Positions 1-9,735 of a DNA stretch of 10,943 nucleotides are shown here, one piece after another. Position 1 is the first letter of the stretch, and each line of letters begins with the position of its first letter. The translations under genes were made by a program, and so were the position numbers. Location of the stretch: NCBI GenBank assembly GCA_021793095.1, contig JAJYTK010000015.1, positions 1 to 10,943 of the forward strand, in the 5' to 3' direction. The notes beneath the pieces were generated by a model. It was not told the DNA's origin. It saw nothing but the letters and a program-made list of their open reading frames with translations, and did no database searches. Source of the DNA: Pseudomonadota bacterium (GTDB taxonomy: Bacteria > Pseudomonadota > Gammaproteobacteria > Burkholderiales > Burkholderiaceae_B).

Positions 1-889
1 CCTCGTACAAAGCCTTGTACTCCAATGCTGACTCTTTGACCGGGTGATCATCCTCGAGCTGATCGGCCACCAATAAGGGCCCAGCTGGCAAAATCATGCC
101 ATTACAGTCCGCACCGCATACCCGCAGGACATCGCTATTTGCCGCACCGTGCGTCTGATAAATATAGCCCTCGTAACCACGGTTGACTAACTCGGACTGA
201 GGCAATGCCACCGGAGTCCCAGAGGCGGCAATCAGTACGCCATCAGGATTGGTAGACAAGATTTTCAAAATCTGCCCCGTCACCGAAGTATCATTGCGGT
301 TGTAGCGCTCGGAAGCCAACACCTCGATGCCTTTTTCATTGGCTGCCTTGGTCATTTCCTCTAGCCAACCATCCCCATAAGCATCATTAAAACCAATCAC
401 CGCCAAGGTCTCTACCCCTTGGGATTCCATGGTGTCTGCCAGTGCACTGGCCATCAGCTCATCGTTTTGAGGGGTCTTGTATGACCAAATACGCGGGCCA
501 TCGACAGGCTCAACAATGCGCGCATTGGCGGCCACACTGATCATGGGGGTCTCGGTTTCCTCAGCCACATCAAGCATGGCCAACGAACCAGGCGTCGCCG
601 AGGTGCCAATCACCACATCGACCCCGTCCTCACTGACCAGTTTGCGCATATTACGCACTGCCTGCGTGGTATCGGTCGCATCATCCAAAACGATGTACTC
701 AACAGTCTGGCCTGCAATTTCTGTCGGCAGCAAACTGACTGTATTACGTTCGGGAATCCCCAAGGACGCGGCCGGACCTGTTGAGGATACCGTCACCCCC
801 ACCTTTATCTGTGCCTGAGCTAGTAAAGGCATGCTCAAGGCAATAGCGCCTGCTAAAAGAGTCTTTTTAAATAACCCAAAAGGCCGCAT
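1..889 (-). CDS. Branched-chain amino acid-type ABC transporter substrate-binding protein (partial, C-terminus cut)
   Basis: Periplasmic binding protein that would capture a ligand, typically a branched-chain amino acid, amide or related small molecule, and deliver it to a LivHMGF-type importer. The frame is open from ATG at 889-887 to the window edge, giving 296 codons of a family usually near 370-400 residues. Residues 1-26 form a signal peptide: basic FKK, a hydrophobic core, then cleavage after AQA before QIKVGV. Mature residues follow the Peripla_BP_6 pattern: strand IKVGVTVSSTGPAASLG, the VVIGTSATPGSLA segment (92-104), VIGFNDAYGDGW (164-175) and YNRNDTSVTGQI (196-207). C258 and C262 form a probable local disulfide. 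GGGAG lies 7 bases before the ATG, which fixes the start. The ligand cannot be read from sequence, and the permease and ATPase genes are not in the window. The family is certain; the substrate is not. Confidence 0.92.
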   Translation of the reverse strand, partial: MRPFGLFKKTLLAGAIALSMPLLAQAQIKVGVTVSSTGPAASLGIPERNTVSLLPTEIAGQTVEYIVLDDATDTTQAVRNMRKLVSEDGVDVVIGTSATPGSLAMLDVAEETETPMISVAANARIVEPVDGPRIWSYKTPQNDELMASALADTMESQGVETLAVIGFNDAYGDGWLEEMTKAANEKGIEVLASERYNRNDTSVTGQILKILSTNPDGVLIAASGTPVALPQSELVNRGYEGYIYQTHGAANSDVLRVCGADCNGMILPAGPLLVADQLEDDHPVKESALEYKALYE

Positions 890-896
890 AACAGAT

Positions 897-901
897 CTCC
901 C
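897..901 (-). promoter_or_regulatory. Ribosome binding site of the ABC binding-protein gene
   Basis: On the minus strand GGGAG sits 7 bases upstream of ATG 889-887. It is one of the clearer Shine-Dalgarno sites in the window and supports this start, which also yields a complete signal peptide. Confidence 0.75.
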
Positions 902-902
902 A

Positions 903-914
903 GTTATTAATAAC
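903..914. repeat. 12-bp perfect palindrome GTTATTAATAAC in the binding-protein leader
   Basis: GTTATTAATAAC is identical to its reverse complement. It lies just upstream of the ribosome binding site of the minus-strand binding-protein gene, inside the 160-base divergent gap shared with yciB. A regulator site is possible by position, but AT-rich palindromes of this length can arise by chance and no regulator gene is nearby. Confidence 0.4.
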
Positions 915-991
915 AAAATACATATACTTGCGGCCTGTATTATGCCCCACAGCGCGCTCAGCGTCTTTAGGTGCTTACCCGTGTTATGGTC

Positions 992-1018
992 TCGACTGAG
1001 TGTGATTTCGTTTACAAT
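992..1018 (+). promoter_or_regulatory. Candidate sigma-70 promoter for yciB
   Basis: TACAAT at 1013-1018 matches the -10 consensus at 5 of 6 bases. TCGACT at 992-997 matches -35 at 4 of 6, but the spacer of 15 bases is short. Initiation near 1025 would leave a leader of about 25 bases before ATG 1050. The assignment is by eye and weak on the -35 side. Confidence 0.35.
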
Positions 1019-1049
1019 GCATGGTTGCCAAACATCTTTTTAGCCCGCT

Positions 1050-1598
1050 ATGAGAAAACTGCTTTTTGATTTATTCCCGCTCATTTTATTCTTTTTGGCC
1101 TTTCGTGCCTTTGACCTCTATGTGGCCACCGGTGTTGCCATGGCAGCCGTCGTCGCGCAGATTTTATGGCTAAAACTACGGGCCCGCACCATCGAAACCA
1201 CCCATTGGATCAATCTAGGGGTCATTGTCGTCTTCGGAACGGCGACCTTGGTCTTCCAAAATGACTCCTTTATCAAATGGAAACCCACCGTGTTGTACTG
1301 GCTTTTTGCAGGGATCCTTTTGTTCAGCCAGCTATTTCTAGGGCGCAACCTGATGATGAGCCTGATGGGGGGGCAGCTGACCCTGCCCGAGGCAGCCTGG
1401 AAAAAGCTTAATTACAGCTGGTCGGGCTTTTTTATTTTCTCCGGTGCCGCTAATTTATTTGTTGCCTTTTCTGGGTATTTTACAGAATCACAATGGGTAA
1501 ACTTTAAAGTCTTTGGCTCTTTGGTATTGTTGATTGTTTTTGTCATTGGCCAAAGCCTCTGGCTGTCACGCTACATGAAAGACGAGCCACCCGCCTGA
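1050..1598 (+). CDS. yciB: Inner-membrane septation protein YciB (IspZ family)
   Basis: YciB is an inner-membrane protein linked to septation and envelope synthesis; in Escherichia coli it interacts with elongation and division proteins. The 182-residue length is typical. Hydrophobic segments lie roughly at 8-19, 22-41, 54-70, 80-97, 122-141 and 152-173. The N-terminus MRKLLFDLFPLILFFLAF with the DLYVATGVA segment is a family hallmark. Also recognisable are KWKPTVLYWLF (76-86), the GRNLMMSLMG turn (98-107), LPEAAWKKLNYSW (112-124) and VNFKVFGS (150-157). An in-frame TAG at 1041-1043 lies two codons upstream, so ATG 1050 is the first possible start. I see no convincing Shine-Dalgarno sequence before it. 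The gene diverges from the binding-protein gene and lies 158 bases upstream of the BolA-family gene. Identification is secure. Confidence 0.96.
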   Translation: MRKLLFDLFPLILFFLAFRAFDLYVATGVAMAAVVAQILWLKLRARTIETTHWINLGVIVVFGTATLVFQNDSFIKWKPTVLYWLFAGILLFSQLFLGRNLMMSLMGGQLTLPEAAWKKLNYSWSGFFIFSGAANLFVAFSGYFTESQWVNFKVFGSLVLLIVFVIGQSLWLSRYMKDEPPA

Positions 1599-1625
1599 TT
1601 TTCAGAGCGCGTTTAGGGCACTTGA

Positions 1626-1667
1626 GGGGTGGGATAAATTTGCATTTATTTTTTTTACTCTCACCCC
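1626..1667 (+). terminator. Nested hairpin with U-tract after yciB, possible terminator
   Basis: Two stems are visible. The inner one pairs ATAAAT (1634-1639) with ATTTAT (1644-1649) around loop TTGC and is followed by seven T residues (1650-1656), the layout of a weak AT-rich Rho-independent terminator. The outer one pairs GGGGTGGGA (1626-1634) with TCTCACCCC (1659-1667): nine pairs including one G-U. The position 28 bases after the yciB stop fits termination before the BolA-family gene. The inner stem lacks G-C pairs apart from its surroundings, so efficiency is doubtful. Confidence 0.35.
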
Positions 1668-1756
1668 CTTTATGTGTATTGTGTGCGTGTTACGATAAGC
1701 GGTTGAACGTCTCACACACATCTATTCATCTTTGTTAATCGATACAGAGTACCAAC

Positions 1757-2023
1757 ATGTCACAAGTCGTCGAGGAACGCATTCAACAGCTCAAAGATCG
1801 GTTGCAGGCCCTCTCACCGACCACCCTCGAGGTGATCGATGAATCGCACCATCATATTGGTCATGAGGGCGCCAAAGACGGCGCTAGCCATTTTCGGTTA
1901 CGGATTGCTTCCGAGCAATTCTCCGGAAAAAACACCCTGGCCTGCCACCGCCTGATTTATGCCGAGGTGGGTGATCTCATCCCCTTTCCCGTGCATGCTT
2001 TGGCGATCGAAATCTTGTCTTAA
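1757..2023 (+). CDS. BolA-family protein
   Basis: A small cytoplasmic BolA-fold protein. BolA proteins typically form complexes with monothiol glutaredoxins that bridge a [2Fe-2S] cluster, and some also affect transcription. The 88 residues contain the family core: an N-terminal helix (VEERIQQLKDRLQAL), strand LEVIDESHHHIGHEGA (24-39), GASHFRLRI (42-50), FSGKNTLACHRLIY (55-68) and the C-terminal PVHALAIEIL (78-87). The conserved histidines H64 and H80 are present, and H31-H33 and H36 lie in the loop after strand 1. Position 63, commonly Arg in RHR, is Cys here. The start is the ATG that gives a full first helix; only a weak GAG precedes it. The next gene begins 20 bases downstream, suggesting one transcript. 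Which BolA subgroup it belongs to I cannot say. Confidence 0.94.
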   Translation: MSQVVEERIQQLKDRLQALSPTTLEVIDESHHHIGHEGAKDGASHFRLRIASEQFSGKNTLACHRLIYAEVGDLIPFPVHALAIEILS

Positions 2024-2032
2024 TTTTTTCAC

Positions 2033-2038
2033 AAAGGA
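2033..2038 (+). promoter_or_regulatory. Ribosome binding site of the peptidylprolyl isomerase gene
   Basis: AAAGGA lies 5 bases before ATG 2044, within the 20-base gap after the BolA-family stop codon. Good match and spacing; it supports the start that includes the signal peptide. Confidence 0.75.
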
Positions 2039-2043
2039 TTACC

Positions 2044-2826
2044 ATGAAACGTTTAGCTGCGCTCACCCTGGCTTGCGCTTTTGCCGCACCCATCAGCGCC
2101 GAAACCATGATGACCATCAATGGTCAAGATATTTCTCAAGCAGACTTTGACAACTTTATCGAGCTCATCATCGAACAGGGTGCGACCGACTCACCCGAGC
2201 TGCGCGAACGCGTCAAAGAAGAGCTCATCGTCCGCACTGTGGCTGTCCAAGAAGCCGAGCGTCAGGGCTTAGATAAAAACCCTGAGGTCCAACAAGAGCT
2301 CGACCTGGCCCGCCAAGGCATTTTGGTACGTGCACTGCTCGAGGACTACATCGAAGCCCACCCCATCAGCGATGAGCAGGTAGAGGCCGAATACAATAAG
2401 CTCAAAGAGCAAGGCGAGCAACAAAAGGAATACAAGGTACGCCACATCTTGGTCGAGGCTGAGGACGAGGCCAAAAAACTGTTGGCCGATATCAAAGACG
2501 GCAAGTTGAGCTTTGACGATGCCGCCAAAGAACACTCTATTGACCCTGGCAGCAAAGAAAATGGCGGTGAGTTAGGTTGGGCACCTAGCAGTAATTATGT
2601 CGCCCCCTTTGCCGAGGCAGTAGAAACTCTTGAGGTCGGCAACCTAGGTGATGCCCCCGTAGAGTCACAATTTGGTTGGCATATTATTGAGCTCCAGGAC
2701 GAGCGTGCCCCTGAGTTCCCTGCCCTGGATGATGTGAAATCACAAATCACCGAGCTCCTCCGCCAAGAACAGCTCAGCGAGTTCCAAGATGAGCTTTTGG
2801 CCAAGGCCAAGGTCGAAGAGAAATAA
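2044..2826 (+). CDS. Secreted parvulin-type peptidylprolyl isomerase (PpiC/PrsA/SurA-like chaperone)
   Basis: A foldase that catalyses cis-trans isomerisation at proline bonds in exported proteins, acting in the periplasm. The 260 residues begin with a signal peptide (1-19, cleavage after PISA). Residues 22-115 form a helical SurA-N-like chaperone region, starting with TINGQDISQADFDNFI. The parvulin domain spans about 129-219: YKVRHILVEAEDEAKKLL (130-147), FDDAAKEHSIDPGSK (157-171), GGELGWAP (174-181), FAEAVETLEVGNLGDAPV (189-206) and FGWHIIELQDE (210-220). A charged C-terminal helix (227-258) follows, as in single-parvulin family members. It has one parvulin domain, against two in SurA. It follows the BolA-family gene closely and probably shares its transcript. 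Substrates are unknown. The family is certain; naming it PrsA or PpiC would be arbitrary. Confidence 0.94.
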   Translation: MKRLAALTLACAFAAPISAETMMTINGQDISQADFDNFIELIIEQGATDSPELRERVKEELIVRTVAVQEAERQGLDKNPEVQQELDLARQGILVRALLEDYIEAHPISDEQVEAEYNKLKEQGEQQKEYKVRHILVEAEDEAKKLLADIKDGKLSFDDAAKEHSIDPGSKENGGELGWAPSSNYVAPFAEAVETLEVGNLGDAPVESQFGWHIIELQDERAPEFPALDDVKSQITELLRQEQLSEFQDELLAKAKVEEK

Positions 2827-2841
2827 TCCCTCGACCTCTTG

Positions 2842-2856
2842 GCGAGACGGTCTCGC
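2842..2856. terminator. Perfect short hairpin between convergent genes
   Basis: GCGAGAC and GTCTCGC flank a single central G, so the realistic structure is a 6-bp stem with loop CGG. It fills the middle of the 47-base gap between the convergent isomerase gene and ligA and would fold the same way in both transcripts. There is no U-tract on either side, so a classical intrinsic terminator is not shown; it may only block or protect 3' ends. Confidence 0.3.
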
Positions 2857-2873
2857 TTGATGATCTGCCCGCC

Positions 2874-5938
<3,065 letters not shown>

Positions 5939-5987
5939 AGCTCAAGACCCATGTAAAAACACCCTATAAACTTTGCGACCTCAAAAC

Positions 5988-8900
5988 CTAGGCCTCGGCA
6001 AGCTCGGCTGCCGCTTGCATGTCCACGGAGACAATGCGCGAGACCCCTTGCTCTTGCATGGTGACCCCGACCAATTGCTCTGCCTTGTGCATCGTTATTT
6101 TATTATGGGTGACAAATAAAAACTGTGTTTCTGTACTCATACCCTGTACCAACGAAGCATAACGCTCTGCGTTGGCATCATCCAGTGGGGCATCGACCTC
6201 ATCCAATAAGCAAAACGGCGCCGGGTTCAATTTAAAAAAAGCGAAAACCAAAGCAATCGCCGTTAAGGCCTTTTCTCCGCCTGATAGTAGGGCAATGGTA
6301 CTGTTGCGCTTACCAGGGGGGCGGGCCATGACCTGTACGCCTGCTTCGAGCACCTCATCGCCCATCATAACGAGTTTCGCCTCACCGCCCCCAAACAATT
6401 GTGGAAACAATTTGCCAAACTGCTCATTGACCTGCTCAAAGGTCTCCAAAAGCAAAGCGCGGGTTTCCCGATCAATCTTGCGAATGGCGCTCTCCAAGGT
6501 ATCAATGGCCCGCATTAAATCCTCTTGTTGGGCCAATAAATAACGCTCACGCTCTTGGGTGGTTTCTAACTCTTGGAGTGCGGCCAGATTCACTGCTCCC
6601 ATGGCTTCAATGGCCCGCTGAATACGCTTTACCTCGTTATTTAACCATGTCTTGTCTCGCCAGTTATCCGACTGCTCGGCCAGAAACTCATCCAGCGCCG
6701 CAATATTAACCTCATGTGCCTGCAGCTGCTGGGTAAACTGTTCGGCGCGCAAACGTTTCTCTTGTTCTTTCAGCTGCAGCGCGCTGATCTTTTCGCGCAA
6801 GGGGCCCACCCCCTGAGCATAGTCCTTTTCCTGGGCCTCCAGCTTTTGTAATGCCTCTTGCTGCGCTTTCAGACGCCCCTGCGCCTGCTGCCAACGCTCT
6901 TCCTCGCGCTGGCGTTGCTGCAAGGCCTCATCGAGCGCCGCTTGCATGCTCTGCGGATCCAGATCAATCAGCTCGGTCTGCAACTGGCCAAGCTCTGTTT
7001 CTAATGCCTCTATTTGCTCTGTGGCCTGATTTTCAGTCTGCCCTAAAGCGCGCAAACGTTCTTCATAAGTGCTTTCCTTTTGGCGACATGCGTGCACGGC
7101 CTGCTCAAACTGGCGCAGCTGCTGGCGCAATTGGTTAACGGTAGCCCCCAAATCAACACAAAGCTCATCTGTCGCCACAAAATCCATACGTGTCTCTTCG
7201 ACGATGGCCTCTAACTCTTCTAGTTCCAGCTCGCGCTGTGCGCGCTGTTCACTGAGTTGTTGTATCTGCTCATGCACGCGCTTGTACTCAGCATCCAGAT
7301 AAGCGCGCCGCTCGGTATATTGCTGTTTTTGCTGCTCTACACGGGCTTTTTTCAATTCGAGTTGGTGCTGGTGATTTGATAGCTCATGCACCCGATCACG
7401 CAAGGTCTGCAACTGCTGCTGCGCCTCTAGTTGTTGGGCCGTCGCGCGTTCTAGGCGACTGGCCGACTGCTCTGCATGTAAAGCTTCGGCACGCACAGCC
7501 TGCTCGAGGCGTTGTAATTCTTGTTGGCGACCCAGCGCACCGGCCTGTTCGTCTTGGGGCGCATACAACGCCACCCCCTGAGCACTGAGCACATGCCCCA
7601 GTGGGTGCACCAATCGTCCTCCTGCAGGCAGCTGGGGGGCTAACTCAAGTCCTTGCTGCCAATCTTCTGCAATCCATATCTGGTGCAACACCCGCTCAAG
7701 CAACGCCTGTACCCCGACATGCTGGCTACTCACCCGCGTCATCAAAGGCACACAGCCCTGCCATGGCTCAGTACTCGGACCCCGATGAGCCGGGGGCCAC
7801 CAAAAATGCACCCTCAAAGGGGGCTGTAAATCAATATCTGCAAACCGCTCGACAAGGGCATCCCCTGAGATCTCGGGCAATATATAAGCACCAATCTGTT
7901 CGCGCAAAATAGCCTCTAGAGCGGTTTCCCAACCTTTTTCCACCTGCAATAAAGGCCATAGCTGCTGCAACGCCTGCAAATGATAACGCTCTAGCCACTG
8001 TTGCTGCTCTGTCGGGCTGGCCCACTGGTTTTGGATTTCTTGTAACGCATTGATGCGCTCCTTAAGAGCGGTTTCCTGTTGTTGCTGCGCATACCACTGC
8101 TGTTCAGCCTCGTGCGCGGTGGCTTGCAACTGGGGCAGCTGTGCCTCTAAGTCAACTATCTGTGCTTGTAATTCTTGCAGTTGCGTGTGGCTGTGCTCAA
8201 TCGCACTCAATAAATAAGCCAAACCCTCTTCTTGATCCTCTGCCGGTGGCGTATTTTCACTACGCTGTGCCTCGAGTTGGGCGTGGCGCTCTTGGAGCCC
8301 TTTTTCCTCGTGAGCACTGTCTTGTTGACGCTGCCTCAGTAACGCCAGACGCTGCTCTTCGCGATGTAATAAAGCCCGCTGCTCTTCACGACGGGCATTG
8401 AGCGTTTGTAGCTCTTGCTCATTTGTTTCCAGCTCGAGCTCTGCATGCTCGAGTCGTCCGCTGGCCTCTTCGTATTCAATTTGCGCCTGTGCTAATTCAG
8501 CATGTAAGGACTCATCTTGATCGTGGGCCTGTTGCTGCTGTGTACGCCAATGCGCCAACTGCTGCTCGATCTGCTTGCGTCGCTGCACAGAACGCTGCTG
8601 GCTGGCCTCGACATAACGCAGCTCGGCCTGAGCCGTGCTCACCACCGTATTGGCCTCGTACAACGCCGCCTGCGTCTCTTGTACGGCCTGCTCGGCCTCA
8701 TGGTACTGGACCCGCTGCTCTTCTAGCCGTGCCTGTAAGGCCCGCAACTCACTGGTGCGCTGTTGTATCCCCAGCTCGAGCTCTTGGAGCTGTTGTTGCT
8801 GTTGTTGCTGCTCTTGGATCGCCTGCTGTTGCTCTAGTCGCCATAAGGCATGTTGACTGCGTAGCCCAAGCTCTTGCAGCTCTTGGTAACGCTGGGCTTG

Positions 8901-9539
8901 GGCAGCCTGCTTTTCCAAACGTTTAAGCTGGCCCTCTATTTCCTGCAGCAGATCTTCGAGGCGAGTCAGATTTTCGTGGGTGTCACGCAAACGGTTTTCG
9001 GTTTCGCGGCGACGCTCTTTATAACGAGAAACCCCAGCGGCCTCTTCGAGATAGACGCGCAGCTCTTCGGGCCGTGCCTCGATGAGCCGATTAATCATGC
9101 CCTGCCCGATGATGGCATAACCCCGCGCCCCCAAGCCCGTACCTAAAAAGATATCGTAAATATCGCGGCGGCGGACTTGTTGATTATTGATGAAATAGCG
9201 GCTGCCCTCTTCTCGGGCCAAAGTGCGCCGCACCGAAAGCTCGTTGTACGCGCCCCATTGTCCTGATAAGCGCTGCTGGCTATTATCAAAGATCAACTCG
9301 ACCGAGGCACGCGCAGCTGGCGCACGCTGATCGGAGCCATTAAAAATCACGTCGTGCATCGACTCACCGCGCAGCTCTGAGGCGCGGCTTTCGCCCAGCA
9401 CCCAACGCACTGCATCAATAATATTGGATTTCCCACAGCCGTTGGGCCCGACCACCCCAACCATTTGGCTGGGTATTTTTAAGGTCGTGGGATCCACAAA
9501 GGATTTGAATCCAGCGAGTTTGATTTCTACCAGTTGCAC
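5988..9539 (-). CDS. smc: Chromosome segregation ATPase SMC
   Basis: SMC is the ATPase of the bacterial condensin (with ScpA and ScpB) that organises and helps segregate chromosomes. The 1183 residues are full length. N-terminal head: Walker A GPNGCGKS (31-38), R57 in SELRGES at the arginine-finger position, and Q146 in YAIIGQG. A long coiled coil (about 165-505) leads to the hinge (about 515-665, from LLQVEKGWETALEAI to PLGHVLSAQGVALYAP), then the returning coil (670-1030). C-terminal head: signature LSGGEKALTAIALVFA (1085-1100), Walker B FCLLDEVDAPLDD (1109-1121) and THNK switch (1144-1147). The start codon is GTG (9539-9537), required for the conserved IKLAGFKSF N-terminus; only a weak AAAGA precedes it. 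The coils are very Gln-rich, with seven Gln in a row at 244-250 (DNA 8810-8790). No scpA or scpB is in the window. zipA follows after 49 bases. Confidence 0.98.
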   Translation of the reverse strand: MQLVEIKLAGFKSFVDPTTLKIPSQMVGVVGPNGCGKSNIIDAVRWVLGESRASELRGESMHDVIFNGSDQRAPAARASVELIFDNSQQRLSGQWGAYNELSVRRTLAREEGSRYFINNQQVRRRDIYDIFLGTGLGARGYAIIGQGMINRLIEARPEELRVYLEEAAGVSRYKERRRETENRLRDTHENLTRLEDLLQEIEGQLKRLEKQAAQAQRYQELQELGLRSQHALWRLEQQQAIQEQQQQQQQLQELELGIQQRTSELRALQARLEEQRVQYHEAEQAVQETQAALYEANTVVSTAQAELRYVEASQQRSVQRRKQIEQQLAHWRTQQQQAHDQDESLHAELAQAQIEYEEASGRLEHAELELETNEQELQTLNARREEQRALLHREEQRLALLRQRQQDSAHEEKGLQERHAQLEAQRSENTPPAEDQEEGLAYLLSAIEHSHTQLQELQAQIVDLEAQLPQLQATAHEAEQQWYAQQQQETALKERINALQEIQNQWASPTEQQQWLERYHLQALQQLWPLLQVEKGWETALEAILREQIGAYILPEISGDALVERFADIDLQPPLRVHFWWPPAHRGPSTEPWQGCVPLMTRVSSQHVGVQALLERVLHQIWIAEDWQQGLELAPQLPAGGRLVHPLGHVLSAQGVALYAPQDEQAGALGRQQELQRLEQAVRAEALHAEQSASRLERATAQQLEAQQQLQTLRDRVHELSNHQHQLELKKARVEQQKQQYTERRAYLDAEYKRVHEQIQQLSEQRAQRELELEELEAIVEETRMDFVATDELCVDLGATVNQLRQQLRQFEQAVHACRQKESTYEERLRALGQTENQATEQIEALETELGQLQTELIDLDPQSMQAALDEALQQRQREEERWQQAQGRLKAQQEALQKLEAQEKDYAQGVGPLREKISALQLKEQEKRLRAEQFTQQLQAHEVNIAALDEFLAEQSDNWRDKTWLNNEVKRIQRAIEAMGAVNLAALQELETTQERERYLLAQQEDLMRAIDTLESAIRKIDRETRALLLETFEQVNEQFGKLFPQLFGGGEAKLVMMGDEVLEAGVQVMARPPGKRNSTIALLSGGEKALTAIALVFAFFKLNPAPFCLLDEVDAPLDDANAERYASLVQGMSTETQFLFVTHNKITMHKAEQLVGVTMQEQGVSRIVSVDMQAAAELAEA

Positions 9540-9543
9540 TGTC

Positions 9544-9557
9544 TTTATACGTATAAA
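9544..9557. repeat. 14-bp perfect palindrome TTTATACGTATAAA before smc
   Basis: The 14 bases equal their own reverse complement and end 4 bases before the smc GTG start. The block overlaps the region where the smc 5' leader or -10 element would lie (TATACG and TATAAA on the minus strand). It may be an operator or simply an AT-rich leader; no regulator is identified. Confidence 0.5.
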
Positions 9558-9566
9558 AAGTACTTC

Positions 9567-9593
9567 GAAAACATTTTATCCTACAATGTTTTC
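9567..9593. repeat. 9-bp inverted repeat with 9-base spacer in the smc-lplT gap
   Basis: GAAAACATT (9567-9575) and AATGTTTTC (9585-9593) are perfect inverted copies separated by TTATCCTAC. Arm centres are 18 bases apart, more than one but less than two turns of helix, which could suit a dimeric DNA-binding protein. A minus-strand -10-like TAAAAT (9578-9573) overlaps the left arm and spacer. Without U-tract and with AT-rich arms, it is more like an operator than a terminator. Confidence 0.5.
9573..9578 (-). promoter_or_regulatory. Candidate -10 element for smc
   Basis: TAAAAT on the minus strand matches TATAAT at 5 of 6 bases and would start transcription about 27 bases before the GTG codon. 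No good -35 is visible 16-18 bases upstream, so the call is weak. It overlaps the inverted repeat at 9567-9593. Confidence 0.25.
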
Positions 9594-9617
9594 ATTTTTA
9601 CGCTATGATTTTTATGT

Positions 9618-9642
9618 CTTGATGGCGTAAAAAGCCCTCAAG
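9618..9642 (+). other. Stem-loop in the lplT upstream region
   Basis: CTTGATGGC (9618-9626) pairs with GCCCTCAAG (9634-9642) at 8 of 9 positions, with one T-C mismatch, around loop GTAAAAA. No T-run follows, so it is not a terminator. It would lie in the lplT leader only if transcription starts upstream, for example near the TATGAT at 9604-9609. Confidence 0.35.
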
Positions 9643-9658
9643 TCATCCGTGGCCTTGC

Positions 9659-9679
9659 CCGCTATTGTAAGCGTAGCGG
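9659..9679 (+). other. Second short stem-loop upstream of lplT
   Basis: CCGCTA (9659-9664) and TAGCGG (9674-9679) are perfect inverted copies around a 9-base loop. CCA just after can pair with TGG at 9650-9652 if six bases bulge out. A 6-bp stem on its own is common by chance; it is listed because it follows another hairpin in the same 196-base gap. Confidence 0.25.
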
Positions 9680-9735
9680 CCATATCGCGCGGATGTCTGT
9701 GAGCCTTCTTTACCAATCTTTACTGAGCGTATACA

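Noticed and set aside
477..818. Plus-strand open frame of 113 codons opposite the binding-protein gene
   Set aside because: It is antisense to a clear periplasmic binding protein with signal peptide and ribosome site, and its Ser/Thr-rich translation resembles no family.
831..1043. Small open frame ending just before yciB
   Set aside because: It starts inside the antisense of the binding-protein signal peptide and crosses the divergent promoter gap; the product has no recognisable pattern. Its stop codon is useful only because it fixes the yciB start.
2044..2100. Possible lipoprotein signal in the isomerase (Cys at residue 11, LAC)
   Set aside because: The hydrophobic core before Cys11 would be too short and position -3 is Thr. 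A normal signal peptide with cleavage after PISA at residue 19 fits better.
8423..8926. Long plus-strand open frame (167 codons) opposite smc
   Set aside because: It lies wholly antisense to the SMC coiled coil. Its Ala/Arg/Pro-rich composition is what results from reading Gln/Glu/Leu-rich coils backwards, and no family is recognisable.
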